A program made the translations under genes and the position numbers. Below, one piece after another: positions 10,560-20,085 of a DNA stretch of 64,000 bases; positions within the stretch are counted from its first letter, which is position 1, and the number at the start of each line of letters is the position of its first letter. Where the stretch lies: contig NW_018343987.1 in assembly GCF_002099425.1 (NCBI RefSeq), positions 15,129,501-15,193,500 on the forward strand, given 5' to 3'. This DNA is from Phascolarctos cinereus (lineage: Eukaryota > Chordata > Mammalia > Diprotodontia > Phascolarctidae). Under the pieces are notes generated by a model. The model saw only the letters and a program-made list of their open reading frames with translations. It had not been told where the DNA came from and searched no databases.

Positions 10560-11000
10560 GAACACTTAAAAAAAGGGAAAGACATTAGATCTATGTAGAA
10601 AGATTTGAAAAAAGAATTATTAGTTTGCAACAAGAGATAAAAAAGAGGGGAACCTCCTTGAAAATTAGAATTAACCAAACAGAGGCTAATGCATCCAAGA
10701 GACAAGAAGATATATTGAAACAAAGTCAAAAGATAAAAAAATAAGGAAAATATGAAGTATCCCATAGCAAAAACAATTGATCTGGAAAATAGACTAAGGA
10801 GAAATAACTTAACAACAACTAAACAACCTGAAAGCCACAAAGCTAATGAAATTAACCTAGAAATCATATTTCAAGATATCATAAAAGAAAACTGCACAGA
10901 TCTCTTAAAACTAGAGGGAAGAGTGGTAATGGAAATAATCCATTGGTCACCACCTGAAAGAAACTCTAAAATGAAAACTCTCAGACATATTATTATTTAT
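10560..11000 (+). pseudogene. L1 ORF1 remnant of the ancient L1
   Basis: An 83-residue stretch at 10752-11000 (MKYPIAKTIDLENRLRRNN..., then EIIFQDIIKENCTDLL and IHWSPPERNSK) aligns with the RRM region of the HAL1 ORF1 in this window (for example KYLIGKTTDLENRSRREN and IFQEIIKENCPDIL). The upstream coiled-coil part to 10560 is recognisable but out of frame. The C-terminal domain is mostly gone; a short related segment may persist near 11050-11180. Confidence 0.8.
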
Positions 11001-11189
11001 TAAATATCAAATAATTTAAATGTTAAATAATTTAAATCCTGAGTAGACACAGTCAAGCTCACACTTGATTTAATAGCCACCATTATAAAGGAGTGAGGAT
11101 CTTGTAATACAATATTCCAGAAGGCAAAAGATCTAAATTTACAATCAAGAATTATTTGCCCAGGGAAACTAAATATAATCATATGGGGG

Positions 11190-11392
11190 GAAAGACTCAT
11201 CTTTGTGAGTTGAAATCCAGCCTCAGACACTTACTAGCTGTGTGACTCTGGGCAAAGTTACTTCACCCTGTTTGCCTCAGTTTCCTCTTCTGTAAAATGA
11301 GCTGGAGAAGAAAATGGCAAATTGCTCCAGTATCTTTGCCAAGAAAACCTTCAATGGGGTCATGAAGAGTTGGACACACTGAAAACAACAGA
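11190..11392 (+). mobile_element. RTE-tailed SINE inserted in the ancient L1
   Basis: It starts inside the family head (GAAAGACTCATCTTTGTGAG), so it is 5-prime truncated, and runs through CORE, body and tail to about ACTGAAAACAACAGAAAATG. It separates the ORF1 and ORF2 remnants of the host L1 and so is younger than it. Confidence 0.88.
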
Positions 11393-11439
11393 AAATGAAA
11401 AGCAGAGGCATAAGAGAATAAGATAGAGGAAAGCATATA

Positions 11440-12920
11440 ATTAACAATGATAACTGTGAATATGAATGGGATGAACTCACCCATAAAATGGAAGAAGATT
11501 GCAGGCTGGATTAGAAATCAGAATAAACAATATATTGTTTACAAGAAACATGCTTGAAACAGAAAGATGCAAGCTGATAAAACAAGGGATTAAAGCAAAA
11601 TCTATCATATCTTAATTGAAGTAAAAAAGGCAGGAATAGTAATCATGATCTTAGACAAGGTGACAGCAAAACTGAGCTAATTAGAAAAGATAAATAGGGA
11701 AACTACATTTGTATGAAAAATACCATAGACAAATAAATTAATAGCAATATTAAACATATATGCACTAAATACTATAACATTTAAATACTTACAGTAAAAG
11801 TTAAATGAGCTAAAGGGAGAAATAGACAGGAAAACCATTATAGTGATATGTATTAAGATGTAAAAACCTCACAAAGAAATGCAGAAAACCAGAAATATTA
11901 AATGCATCGTTTAAGGACCACAATGAAATACAATTATATTCAATAAAGAGCCTACAAAACAAAGATTTGTAATTAATTGGAGGCTAAGTAACAATGTTAA
12001 AGAATGGGTGGGTCAAAGGATAAATTGTAGAAATGATGATTTTATTAAAGATAAAAATGGGACACTATACCAGTTGTTTTAGATGAAGCCAAAGCAGTAC
12101 TTAGGGAAAATTTTATATCTCTAAATACTTTCATCAATAAAAGTGAGAAAGGGCATATAAAAAAAAATAGAAAATGCAAGCACCACTTCCCCAAAACATG
12201 AAAATCAAAAAATTAACATTTCCAATTAAACTCCACCCTGAAAAATTTTCCAAAAGAGATAAATTGAAAGCAAAAACAAACAAGCAAACAAAAACACCCA
12301 TTGAATTAATAATAAAATTAGGAGCTTTTTTTCCATTAAAAAAACCCCAACAAATAAAACAGATAACCATTGCCTAACTTTATTTAAAAGAGAAAGAAGA
12401 AAACAAAAGTATAAGTATCAAAAATTAAAAAGGCAAATACACAACAAATGAAGAAATGAAACTCTTTAGAAAGATTTTATCCAATTATATCCCAATAAAA
12501 CTGAAAATCTTAATGGAGTGGATAAATGTTTACAAAAATGTAAAATGCCCAGTTTAACAGAAAATAAAATACTTAATCTTATCTTTAAAAAAAGGAAATT
12601 CTAGATGGAGAGAAAATTTAAAACTCAAAATCTTATGGAAGCGAATATTAAAAACTAAAAATAAATAAATAAAAATTTAAAAATATGAAAAAAAAGGAAA
12701 TTCTACAAGTCATAAATGAAATCTCATAGGAAGAAAAAAAAAACCTAGGACCATATATATTTACAAGTGAATTCTAACATTTAAATAATGATTATAAACC
12801 CTTTGAAAGAATAGGAAAAGAAAGAGTTCTACCAAATTCCTTCCATGATTGAAATGTGGTTTAAATACCTAAACTAGGGAGAATCAAAACAGAGAAAAAA
12901 GTCTATAGACCAATAGATCT
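11440..12920 (+). pseudogene. L1 ORF2 remnant (endonuclease to early RT)
   Basis: Translating loosely, the start gives VNMNGMNSPIKWKKIAGWI, the familiar first beta-strand and helix of the L1 apurinic-like endonuclease (human LNINGLNSAIKRHRLASWI). Further on, DEAKAVLRENFISLNTFI at about 12085-12140 matches the linker between endonuclease and RT. The first RT motifs end it. It is heavily decayed with many stops and gaps; several segments are deleted relative to the family's usual 1200-odd residues. Confidence 0.7.
12604..12688 (+). mobile_element. Tiny 5-prime-truncated L1 3-prime end with perfect TSD
   Basis: Only the last 85 bp of an L1 are present (GATGGAGAGAAAATTTAAAA, then TATGGAAGCGAATATTAAAA and an AT-rich tail), matching the L1 ends at 27200-27277 and 32860-32955. 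The 17-mer AAAAAAAGGAAATTCTA occurs perfectly on both sides (12587-12603 and 12689-12705), which marks target-primed insertion. Confidence 0.88.
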
Positions 12921-13111
12921 GGGAAGGAGAAAGCATCCACTTGAGAGAAGAAAGAATAGGCAGCATGGACTTGGAAGAAAGGCAGAGCAGAGATACGCAG
13001 TAACAGAGAGGAAGTGGCTTGAACTGAGAAGAGAAGAAAGCAGTTACTTAGAAAGGAGAGAGTCTAAGCTGCTAGGAAAGCTGGACTTAAGGCATCAGTA
13101 CTGAGCTAGAC

Positions 13112-13210
13112 CAGGGGCTGGCAAACTATGCCTCGGACCACAGTCTACTTTTGTACGGTCAGCCAGTGAGCTAAGAGTAGTTTCTAACATTTCTGCAAAA
13201 ACCATTCTTA
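13112..13210. mobile_element. Possible hAT DNA transposon remnant
   Basis: CAGGGGCTGGCAAACTATG followed by a TTTTGTACGGTCAGCCAGTG segment and GAGCTAAGAGTAGTTTCTAA resembles the left end of ancient mammalian hAT-Charlie-like elements. No right terminal repeat can be seen, so the identification rests on one end. Confidence 0.5.
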
Positions 13211-13404
13211 GCCCTCTGGCCATACAGCACCCCCCTCTGCATTGCTCCCTGAAACTGGAGGGAAAAGGAAATCAAGAGAGAAAGTATCAGGCTCTACGAT
13301 TCACCACTGGTGTGATGAGTCTGACCTGCATCCTCTTTCCAATAAATCCGGAAAGGAGAGGGATTAAAGGGGAAGTTGAGTATTACTCTCCTGGAAGATA
13401 TTCT

Positions 13405-13462
13405 TGGTAAGGCACATAGTAGGACTTTAGTAAATGCTTGCTTGTTGATTGATTGACTAGAG
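13405..13462 (+). mobile_element. L2 3-prime tail fragment
   Basis: GGCACATAGTAGGACTTTAG followed by TAAATGCTTGCTTGTTGATT is the standard L2 end (GGCACATAGTAGGTGCTTAA type). Confidence 0.7.
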
Positions 13463-13466
13463 GTAT

Positions 13467-13480
13467 GGCAATCCATTTTT
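13467..13480. repeat. Target-site duplication, left (SINE 13481-13644)
   Basis: GGCAATCCATTTTT here is repeated exactly at 13645-13658, directly flanking the SINE. Confidence 0.85.
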
Positions 13481-13644
13481 TTATGATTTTTTTTTTTGCT
13501 TATTTTTGGTGAGGCAATTGGAATTAAGTGACTTGCTCAGGGTCACACAGCTAGTAAGTGTCAAATATCTGAGGCCAGATTTGAACTCAGGTGCTCCTGA
13601 CTCCAAGGCCGGAACTCTATCTACTATGCCACCTAGCTGCCCTG
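13481..13644 (-). mobile_element. Poly(A)-tailed marsupial SINE (WSINE-like), full length
   Basis: On the minus strand it has the same head as the other SINEs (GGCAGCTAGGTGGCATAGTA), then the CORE stretch with the extra TGACACTTACTAGC-type block, and ends after the AAGTCACTTAA..CCAATTGCC segment in an A-rich tail. It lacks the RTE-like body and tail. Because the 14-bp duplication is intact, it is a relatively recent insertion. Used here as the type copy for this SINE subtype. Confidence 0.9.
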
Positions 13645-13658
13645 GGCAATCCATTTTT

Positions 13659-15187
13659 AGTACAGATGAAGAGAATGTTGGCTACCTGGTTCATTTCCAT
13701 TATTTATCTCTTATTCCATTTTTAAAGCCTTTTTGCTTTTGACTCATTTCTTTTGGGTGGCTTAGCACAGAGATAATACTTGTGATGGCTAGTTGATATC
13801 TGGCAATGACGACTCCTGTCTTTCAACACTCTCCAAATTCACAACAATGCAACCTAAAATTGAGTTTAATTTAACAGCCGCATCACAATATTGGTTCACC
13901 CTGTCAACATTAACATCTTTCTTCTCCTTTCAGTGACATGGTAATCATACCTTTTTGGGTCAAGAATATAAGGACTATAACTGAGTGTAAGAGAAAGAAG
14001 ATTGTAAGTGATTTCTTTCCTTTTTTTTTTCCTGACATTTTTCCTGACTCTACATATATGGTAATCTGCACAACAAACCCAGAATTAGAATAACCCTGAA
14101 CACACATCTCCAGCCTTTTGGAATTCTGAGATCCCTGTGGGACTCCCAATGGCATAGTGGCTATTGCAGACAACCTAGTTGTTGGTGGCATTAACAGGAA
14201 GCCAAATCTGGAGTGGTGCTGTCTTCTTCTGAGGAAGTAATTTACTATGCATCATAAAAACAAAACATTCCCCTCTAATTTATTAAGGAGACGGTGGGGC
14301 CTGGGTGGCTCTGGGAGCTGCCAGCCCCCTCCTTCCCACCTCTAAATCCTGGAGTTTGAGCACTTCTCTGACAGGTTGGCAACCATTAGGTAATATGAGC
14401 AAAGCCAATTTGTTCATCTGCCAGTGCTGAACCCAATAGCCTTTGTGCTTTGACACTGGTGTAATGGGACGGTGCTAAGCAGACCACTGTTTTCTTGCTA
14501 GAGCTCAGATGAAAAATTCTGCATATAATTCATTTGTGCATGACATAGAAATGTAATAGCATAAGAAAAGCATCAAGCAGAATTGCTGCTAATGTCTTCT
14601 TTGAGCTTTTAAGATGGACTTGACCTCATTGGTCATAATGGTATGAAATACTTTCCTCTCCAGACCTACTTGCTCCAAAGAAAAGCTCAGAGTGCTCCCA
14701 CGCCCCTCTCTCATTGCATGTTTCACCCTCTGCTCTTCTAGTGGTCTAGTGGAGCAGGGAATAGAAGGGAGGGAAAAACAGGCACCAGAACTCCAGACTA
14801 AAATCACAAGAGACCAAGGTAGCTGGAGGGAAGGAGTTGGGGTAGGGGTAAGGGATATCCTCCCGAGGTAAGGTAAGAGAACAGGCTGTGGTCTGTTCCA
14901 GAGGGAGTGGATAGATGTATCCACTAATCTTCTGTCCTAGGTACAGGTGCTCACCCAATTAAAATGCCCTCTGTCATCACCTGAGAAACTTCATCTTGGA
15001 AACTGTGGTTTGCTCAACATATCCCCCAACCCTCCAATAAAAGAAATGTGCAAAGGAGAGGCAAGAGAATGGAATGATGGGGTTTCTGGTCCCCATAGCC
15101 ACAACTAAGACTTTCAGCACTTGAAGCAAGTATCACGAACCTTGCACGGGGCAAGAGGATGACAGATCTTTCACCTGAGTGGCTGTG
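13659..15187. other. Low-repeat stretch, candidate conserved non-coding DNA
   Basis: No repeat family is recognised over 1.5 kb. The block at about 14275-14600 has balanced composition, a GC-richer start (GGTGGGGCCTGGGTGGCTCT) and no simple repeats, which is what conserved non-coding elements often look like. A minus-strand frame at 14924-14589 (111 residues) lacks any recognisable domain. Confidence 0.4.
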
Positions 15188-15460
15188 CTGTTGTTGTTTG
15201 TTTACTGTTTTCAAAGAGGACCATGGCTTCAGTAAGATGGTATCATGACTTGCAAGTGAATTGGATTTAAGTGAGGCAGGGCTGTACAAAGTCACCAGCC
15301 TCACCTTCTCCTCCAGAGCCATTGGGGTCCAGTGGCCAGATACAGATTAGGACAACTGGAGATGGTCTCAGATGTAGTGGGAGACCTGGCCTTTTTAAGC
15401 TAAGGTCTTTCCAAGTTCTCCCTTTGACTGAGGCAACGTCTGATCAATGATTAAGACTGG
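15188..15460 (-). mobile_element. SINE or LINE fragment with RTE-like 3-prime tail
   Basis: On the minus strand the 3-prime end reads ATGGTCCTCTTTGAAAACAG followed by a TAAACAAACAAC tail. This is clearly the same tail as the RTE LINE at 28580-28610 (TTTGGTACTCTTCGAGAACC then AAGGACAATAACC). The rest (for example AGTGAATTGGATTTAAGTGA, CACCAGCCTCACCTTCTCCT) is a dispersed marsupial repeat I recognise but cannot name with certainty. Confidence 0.7.
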
Positions 15461-15724
15461 CTCACTTTGGTGGTGGCAGAGGGACATAGACCCCAGAACC
15501 CTGGTGCCAGAGTTCTGGTTGGGAGGCTAACACAGTATAGGGTAGAGTCAAGGGGTCAGAGGTGGAGCTTACCCAGTGAGGAAGGATGTCGAGTGCTGTA
15601 AACACTCTCTAAATTTGATGTCCTCTATTTTAAGAGCCCTGGTTAAAAGCCCTATTCACCCTATACTAGTTACAACTTTGTTAGTCCTCAGACACCCTCA
15701 AACAGGTTATTTGCATCTTTATCT

Positions 15725-15850
15725 TATCATTTCTCCTGGATTGTAAGTTCTGTAAAATCAGAGACTTTGTCTTGTTCATTTTTATTCCTTGGACCTGTGT
15801 GCATTGCATTGCATATAATAGGTGCTTAATTAATGCTAGCTGAATAAATG
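15725..15850 (+). mobile_element. L2 3-prime end
   Basis: GATTGTAAGTTCTGTAAAAT through AATAGGTGCTTAATTAATGC follows the L2 3-prime consensus (ATGTAAGCTCCTTGAGGGCA, then TAGTAGGTGCTTAATAAATG). Confidence 0.78.
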
Positions 15851-16602
15851 ATAAAAGTACCAACCCTCCCACTCTCTCAATTGCCTTCCTCTCCCTTACC
15901 CACCCCCATGCAAAATTTCATAAATCCATTACCTAATAAATTATTATTATTGTTATGTGTTTAAAGTATTCATTTGGGTATTTCTTACAATATCATATCA
16001 GCCTGAATATAGGTTACCTCTGAATAAAGCCCATACCCCCAGTGAGATCCCTTTGAAAGATAGACAATATAGATCTATCCTAAAAAAATAACACTGATTA
16101 TAGGTTGTACTTAGATTATATGCAAACAAGATTTTGGGGGAAAAGTGTTAGCAATATGAAAATTTCAGATCTGTAGGAGATGACATTTTAAATGCCTCAT
16201 GTGCATTATTGTTGTTATTATTATTTTCATCTCTTTTTCTTCTTTTTTTTAAGGAGATTCAGATAAAAATGATTCTGGGACTAGTTGCTATCCTGTAATT
16301 TTTCTTTTATATTTCACATTCCATGGACTATTTCACAGGTGGATTAAATAATTGCTTTTTGTAGTTTAATAAAGTATGAGGATATATGCTCATGTTCTCT
16401 AGTCTCACTGGAAGGATCTTCAGGACAACTCTAGTATCAGACAAGAAAATGGGGATATTCCTGTGTGATTTTGATTTCCTCTGCCATGTCTCTATAATTT
16501 TGAAAGTCTCTTGTTTCTTCACAGCTTGAAGATAAAAATTATTTTGGAATGGGGACATTTATTTAAAATTTATTCCTTAATTTTTATGGATGAACCTATA
16601 TC
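15851..16602. other. Unassigned AT-rich stretch
   Basis: I see no gene, named repeat or notable structure in these 750 bp beyond short ATT runs. Confidence 0.5.
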
Positions 16603-16851
16603 TATAGGTGGCACAGTGGATAGAACACTGGGTATGGAGTCAGAAAGACCTGAGTTCAAACTTGGACTCAGATATTTACTAGCTGTGTGACCCTGAGCAA
16701 ATCACTTACTTCTGTCTGTCTCAGTTTCCTCAACTGTAAAATAATAACACCTACCTCCCAGGATTGCTGTGAGGATCAAATGAAATAAAATCTGTAAAAA
16801 AGCACTTAGCACCATGCCTGGCACATAGTAGGGGCCTAATAAATGATTGTT
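16603..16851 (+). mobile_element. Mar1-type CORE-SINE
   Basis: Complete copy, from head (GGTGGCACAGTGGATAGAAC) through ACACCTACCTCCCAGGATTG to the L2-like end GGCACATAGTAGGGGCCTAA then TAAATGATTGTT. Its last bases run straight into the pyrimidine microsatellite that follows, so the SINE tail probably seeded the array. Confidence 0.9.
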
Positions 16852-17453
16852 TTTCCTCTTCCTCCCTCCCTTCCTCTTTTCCTTCCTTCCTTCTCTCCCT
16901 CCCTTTTTTCCTCCCTTCCTCCTTTTCTTCCTTGCCTCCTTCTTTGTTTCCTTCTTCCTCCCTTGTTTCCTCCTTCCTTCATTCTTTCTCATCCATTCCT
17001 TCCTTCCTTCCTTCCTTCCTTCCTTCCTTCCTTCCTTCCTTCCTTCCTTCCTTCCTTCTTTCCTTCCTTCCTTCCTTCCTTCTTCCTTCCTTCCTTCCTT
17101 CCTTTCCTTCCTTCTTCTTCCTTCCTTCCTTCCTTCTTCCTTCCTTCCTTCTTCCTTCTTTCCTTCCTTCCTTCCTCCTTCCTTCCTTCTTCCTTCTTCC
17201 TTCCTTCCTTCCTTCTTCCTTCCTTTTTCCTTCCTTCTTTGTTCCTTCCTTATCTTCTTCCTTCCCTTCCTTTTCCTCCTTCCCTCCCTTCCTCCTTCCC
17301 CTCTTTGCCGCCTTTCTTGTTTCCTTCTTCCTCCCTTGTTTCCTCCTTCCTTTTTTTCTTCCCCTTTCCCTCTCTCCCTTCCTCTTCCTTCCCTTCTTTG
17401 CTTCCTTCCTTCCTTGTTTCCTTCTTCCTTCCTTGTTTCCTCCTTCCTTTCTT
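16852..17453. repeat. 600-bp polypyrimidine microsatellite, (CTTC)n with variants
   Basis: The plus strand is almost purely C and T for 600 bp: (TTCC)n tracts with CTT, CCTT and TTCCC interruptions, longest perfect run at about 16998-17058. It stays open in several frames on both strands (F/L/P/S-rich on plus, E/K/R/G-rich on minus), so long frames here, up to 260 residues, are artefacts. Confidence 0.97.
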
Positions 17454-18007
17454 CAATAACAGTTGGAATAAAGGTCCAGTTCAAGCAAAGTTTTTTTTTT
17501 AAATTCTTAAGGACATTTGGAGGGTTCTATTTATGATCCAAGGATTTGTAAGTATGCAGTGATGTACTGTACAGTTTCTATCATTTCTTTGCATAATCAG
17601 CATTGATCAACATGTCCATGCTTTTTAAAGATAACTCTCTTATAATATCTGGTCATGGTGACCTCGTCTTGACTTGCCATCCTTTATTTTAAATAATTCC
17701 ACATGACTCAGATAACATTATTACTATTATTTTTGGCATTACTTAGAGTAGAGTAAATTTATGACAATCTCCCAACCTAACCCAATTTCCTTGATTTACA
17801 AATGAGGAGATAGAGACCTAGGGAGAAGTGACTTGTCATACAACTTGTCATGGTCCACTCTCCTTCCTTTGCATTACTCCTTCCCTTGCATGTGGGCCAC
17901 CTGGATACGCTTGAGAACTAGAACACGTAATTACACACCCCTGCCTCCCTTTGTGGGTAGACATCAGGAACTTCACTGTCAGCTCTGGCTCTTTTAGCCC
18001 TGAAAAA
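17454..18007. other. Low-repeat stretch with a MIR trace
   Basis: Mostly unassigned. A short antisense MIR-like segment (TTTACAAATGAGGAGATAGA then GAAGTGACTTGTC) lies at about 17795-17850. Confidence 0.5.
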
Positions 18008-18017
18008 CTGAAGGTCA

Positions 18018-18184
18018 AAGGGGCGACTAGGTGGCACAGTGGATAGAACCTGAAGTCAGGAGGACCTGAGTTCAAATCTGTCCTCAGACCAAACACTTGA
18101 CACTAGCTGTGTGACCCTGGGCAAGTCACTTAACCCCAATTGCCTAACCCCCCCCCACCCCAAACAAACAAACAAACAAAACCC
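18018..18184 (+). mobile_element. Poly(A)-tailed marsupial SINE
   Basis: Head GGGCGACTAGGTGGCACAGT, CORE, and an A-rich tail that has become (CAAA)n, preceded by a C-run. CTGAAGGTCA occurs at 18008-18017 and again at 18185-18194, a 10-bp target-site duplication. Confidence 0.88.
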
Positions 18185-18194
18185 CTGAAGGTCA

Positions 18195-18660
18195 TATCAC
18201 ACTCTGATTAGTCTGATGAGCTGGAAAAAGAATTTAAGTCTTTCCCCACCTTGGGTTGGTTTAATAAACCTAGTGATGATGTTTGAGCATTTCTTGATCA
18301 TGCTAATGAACACAATGGTGTCACATCCTACTCAAAAGCAAGCTGCACTGAGTGTCACGAGGCAGCTTCAAATTGAGGCTCTGCTACCTCCTAGTTGGGT
18401 GGCCAAGGGCAGGAAGCCACTCGGACTTCCTCCACTTCAGTTTCCTCACTTCCTGGCCATCTTCAAGCTGCTGGGCATTCACCATTACCAGCCTGGACCT
18501 AGACCCACCAGGCTATTTCCCAGTCATCTTCATGCCGTGTAACTTCATGTGTACATTTTTCTCCCTATGCTGCACCCCAATCCTTCATGTCCAATTCTAG
18601 CTCTGAGAACACCAATCAAATCAATGCTTCCATTACCGGAAAGGTGGAGAGTAGGGAAGG
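18195..18660. other. Unassigned stretch with a decayed MIR
   Basis: GGCAGCTTCAAATTGAGGCT followed by CTAGTTGGGTGGCCAAGGGC and CACTTCAGTTTCCTCACTTC at about 18360-18450 follows the sense MIR pattern. The remainder is unassigned; plus-strand frames here (about 108 and 82 residues) have no recognisable features. Confidence 0.5.
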
Positions 18661-18661
18661 A

Positions 18662-18892
18662 AATAGGTATTATATAGCACCTACTGTGCCAGGCACTTAA
18701 AAAAATATTTCATTTGATCCTCACAATAACTTCAAGAGGTAGGTGCTTTTATTATTCTCATTGTCCAGATGGGGAAACTGAGGCAAAGAGAGGTTAAATC
18801 AATTGCCCAGGGTCACACAGGCCAGATTTGAACACAAGGCTTCCCGACTCTAGACCCAGCATTCTCCTTACCTTTCTACCAGCTGTCCTTGG
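18662..18892 (-). mobile_element. Mar1/MIR-type CORE-SINE
   Basis: Antisense copy: GTGCCAGGCACTT, TCACAATAACTTCAAGAGGT, GGGGAAACTGAGGCAAAGAG, GGTCACACAGGCCAGATTTG in the expected order, with the head decayed near 18890. Confidence 0.82.
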
Positions 18893-18994
18893 GAGAGAAT
18901 GGATCAGTCAATAGACTGCTGATTCATTACCATTCATGTGACTTTCCCACCCCTAGTGTTTTTTTCTTCCCTCTCCACCACTCTCTTAAATGTT

Positions 18995-19080
18995 ATCTTT
19001 TCCTATTAGAATACAAGCATCTTGAAGGCAGGGACTGTGTCATAATTGTAAAATTATAATTATATCCCTAGAACTTAGCA
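18995..19080 (+). mobile_element. L2 3-prime end fragment
   Basis: TTAGAATACAAGCATCTTGA then AGGCAGGGACTGTGTC is diagnostic; the usual terminal repeat after it is interrupted by an AT-rich stretch. Confidence 0.72.
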
Positions 19081-19293
19081 CACTAAGAAAACATATTTAA
19101 AGAACTTCTCAGACTTTAAAATGCTATGAGAATGCTAGCTATATATCATTTGTTCTTGATAAAATTCTGGTGGTGATATTTAAATAAAAGATAGTTTTCC
19201 AAGTGGGCATAAAAAAAACCCTAATGTTCTAATTATGCTTGAATTACTTTTTATATTCACCATATAGATTAAACCCTTCGTAACACCTCTTGT

Positions 19294-19532
19294 GGGCAGC
19301 TGGGTGGTACAGTGGACAGAGTGCCAGGCCTAGAGTCAGGAAGACTCATCTTCCTGAGTTCCAATCTGGCCTCAGACACTTACCAGCTACGTGACCCTGG
19401 GCAAGTCACTTAACCCTGTTTGGACTGGAGAAGGAAATAGCAAACCACTCCAGTGTCTTTGCCAAGACAACCCCAAATGGGGTCAGGAAGAGTTGAACAC
19501 AACTGATATGACTGAACAGCAGCACCAAAAAG
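19294..19532 (+). mobile_element. RTE-tailed SINE
   Basis: Full head (GGGCAGCTGGGTGGTACAGT) to tail (GAACACAACTGATATGACTG then AACAGCAGCACC). A gap of roughly 30 bp joins AACCCTGTTTG to GACTGGAGAAGGAAATAGC, removing the CCTCAGTTTCCTCATC block. Confidence 0.9.
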
Positions 19533-19840
19533 AAAAAAATCCAATCAGTATTATTTCCAGAACCCAATTTACTAGTGTCTTGGAGTTCCTTTTAGGCCTT
19601 TAAAGCTACTGAAATCTTCTCATGAAAGACATACAAAGCCCCTGCTGTTCCTCACCTCTGACTGTCATTGCCCTTCTTTGCAGTCACCATCCTTTCTCCA
19701 CTCCTGGCATGGATGATTGGTTGGATTTTGAGGGGATTATTATTATTATTAGTGGTCACAGGGAAAGACACAGCTTGTTGGTTAATTTGCATAATTATAT
19801 TACTGAATAGGTTTGCTAGAGTCAGCTTGTCCTGGCTCCC

Positions 19841-20085
19841 AGAGCTGCCTGTTAAATTTTCAATTTGAGCATTTCCCCTTCAGAAATTGGCAAATGATAC
19901 AATTCAGAGCTTTATTTATTTTTGTTGTTGTTGATTATTGAGACTTAAGAAAATGATGGAAGGTATGTAAGTAGTACAGTAAGATTATACCTGAAAGTGT
20001 GTCTTGTGCACATTCTTTTTCCCCTGAACAGCTGGTTGTTAAACATAACCAGAATGCACCTGATGTATCTATGAAAACTCTAATG
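19841..20085 (+). repeat. Dispersed repeat X, copy 1 (family not identified)
   Basis: About 240 bp from CAGAGCTGCCTGTTAAATTT to GCTGGTTGTTAAACATAACC and GCACCTG. It aligns along its length with 57491-57725 (CAGAGCCATTTGTTAAATTT to GCTAGTTGTTAAACATTTGC). Both copies begin CAGAGC and contain two TTGTTAAA-type blocks in direct orientation. It has no open frame. It might be an ancient DNA transposon, since hAT ends often begin CAG, but I cannot see convincing terminal inverted repeats. Confidence 0.65.

Larger units (their letters stand above)
9362..12920 (+). mobile_element. Ancient L1 LINE, 5-prime half retained, 3-prime half missing
   Basis: The element begins at about 9362 with TCAAAATGGCAGAGTAAC, has a long 5-prime UTR-like leader, an ORF1 remnant (to about 11000) and an ORF2 remnant from about 11440 to 12920, where it stops abruptly after the CTATAGACCAATAGATCT segment (equivalent to the RPISL part of the RT domain, compare 24690). 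It is AT-rich, heavily decayed and carries a SINE and a small L1 insertion. Normal L1 truncation removes the 5-prime side, so loss of the 3-prime side points to a later deletion or rearrangement. Confidence 0.8.

Noticed and set aside
13900-13975. Splice acceptor and exon start (TTCTTCTCCTTTCAG)
   Set aside because: The pyrimidine tract and AG look good, but the following frame closes quickly and no partner donor or coding likeness is seen.
16702-17536. Long open frames (up to 260 residues) on both strands
   Set aside because: They are translations of a (CTTC)n microsatellite; composition is F/S/L/P on one strand and E/K/G/R on the other, with no domain.
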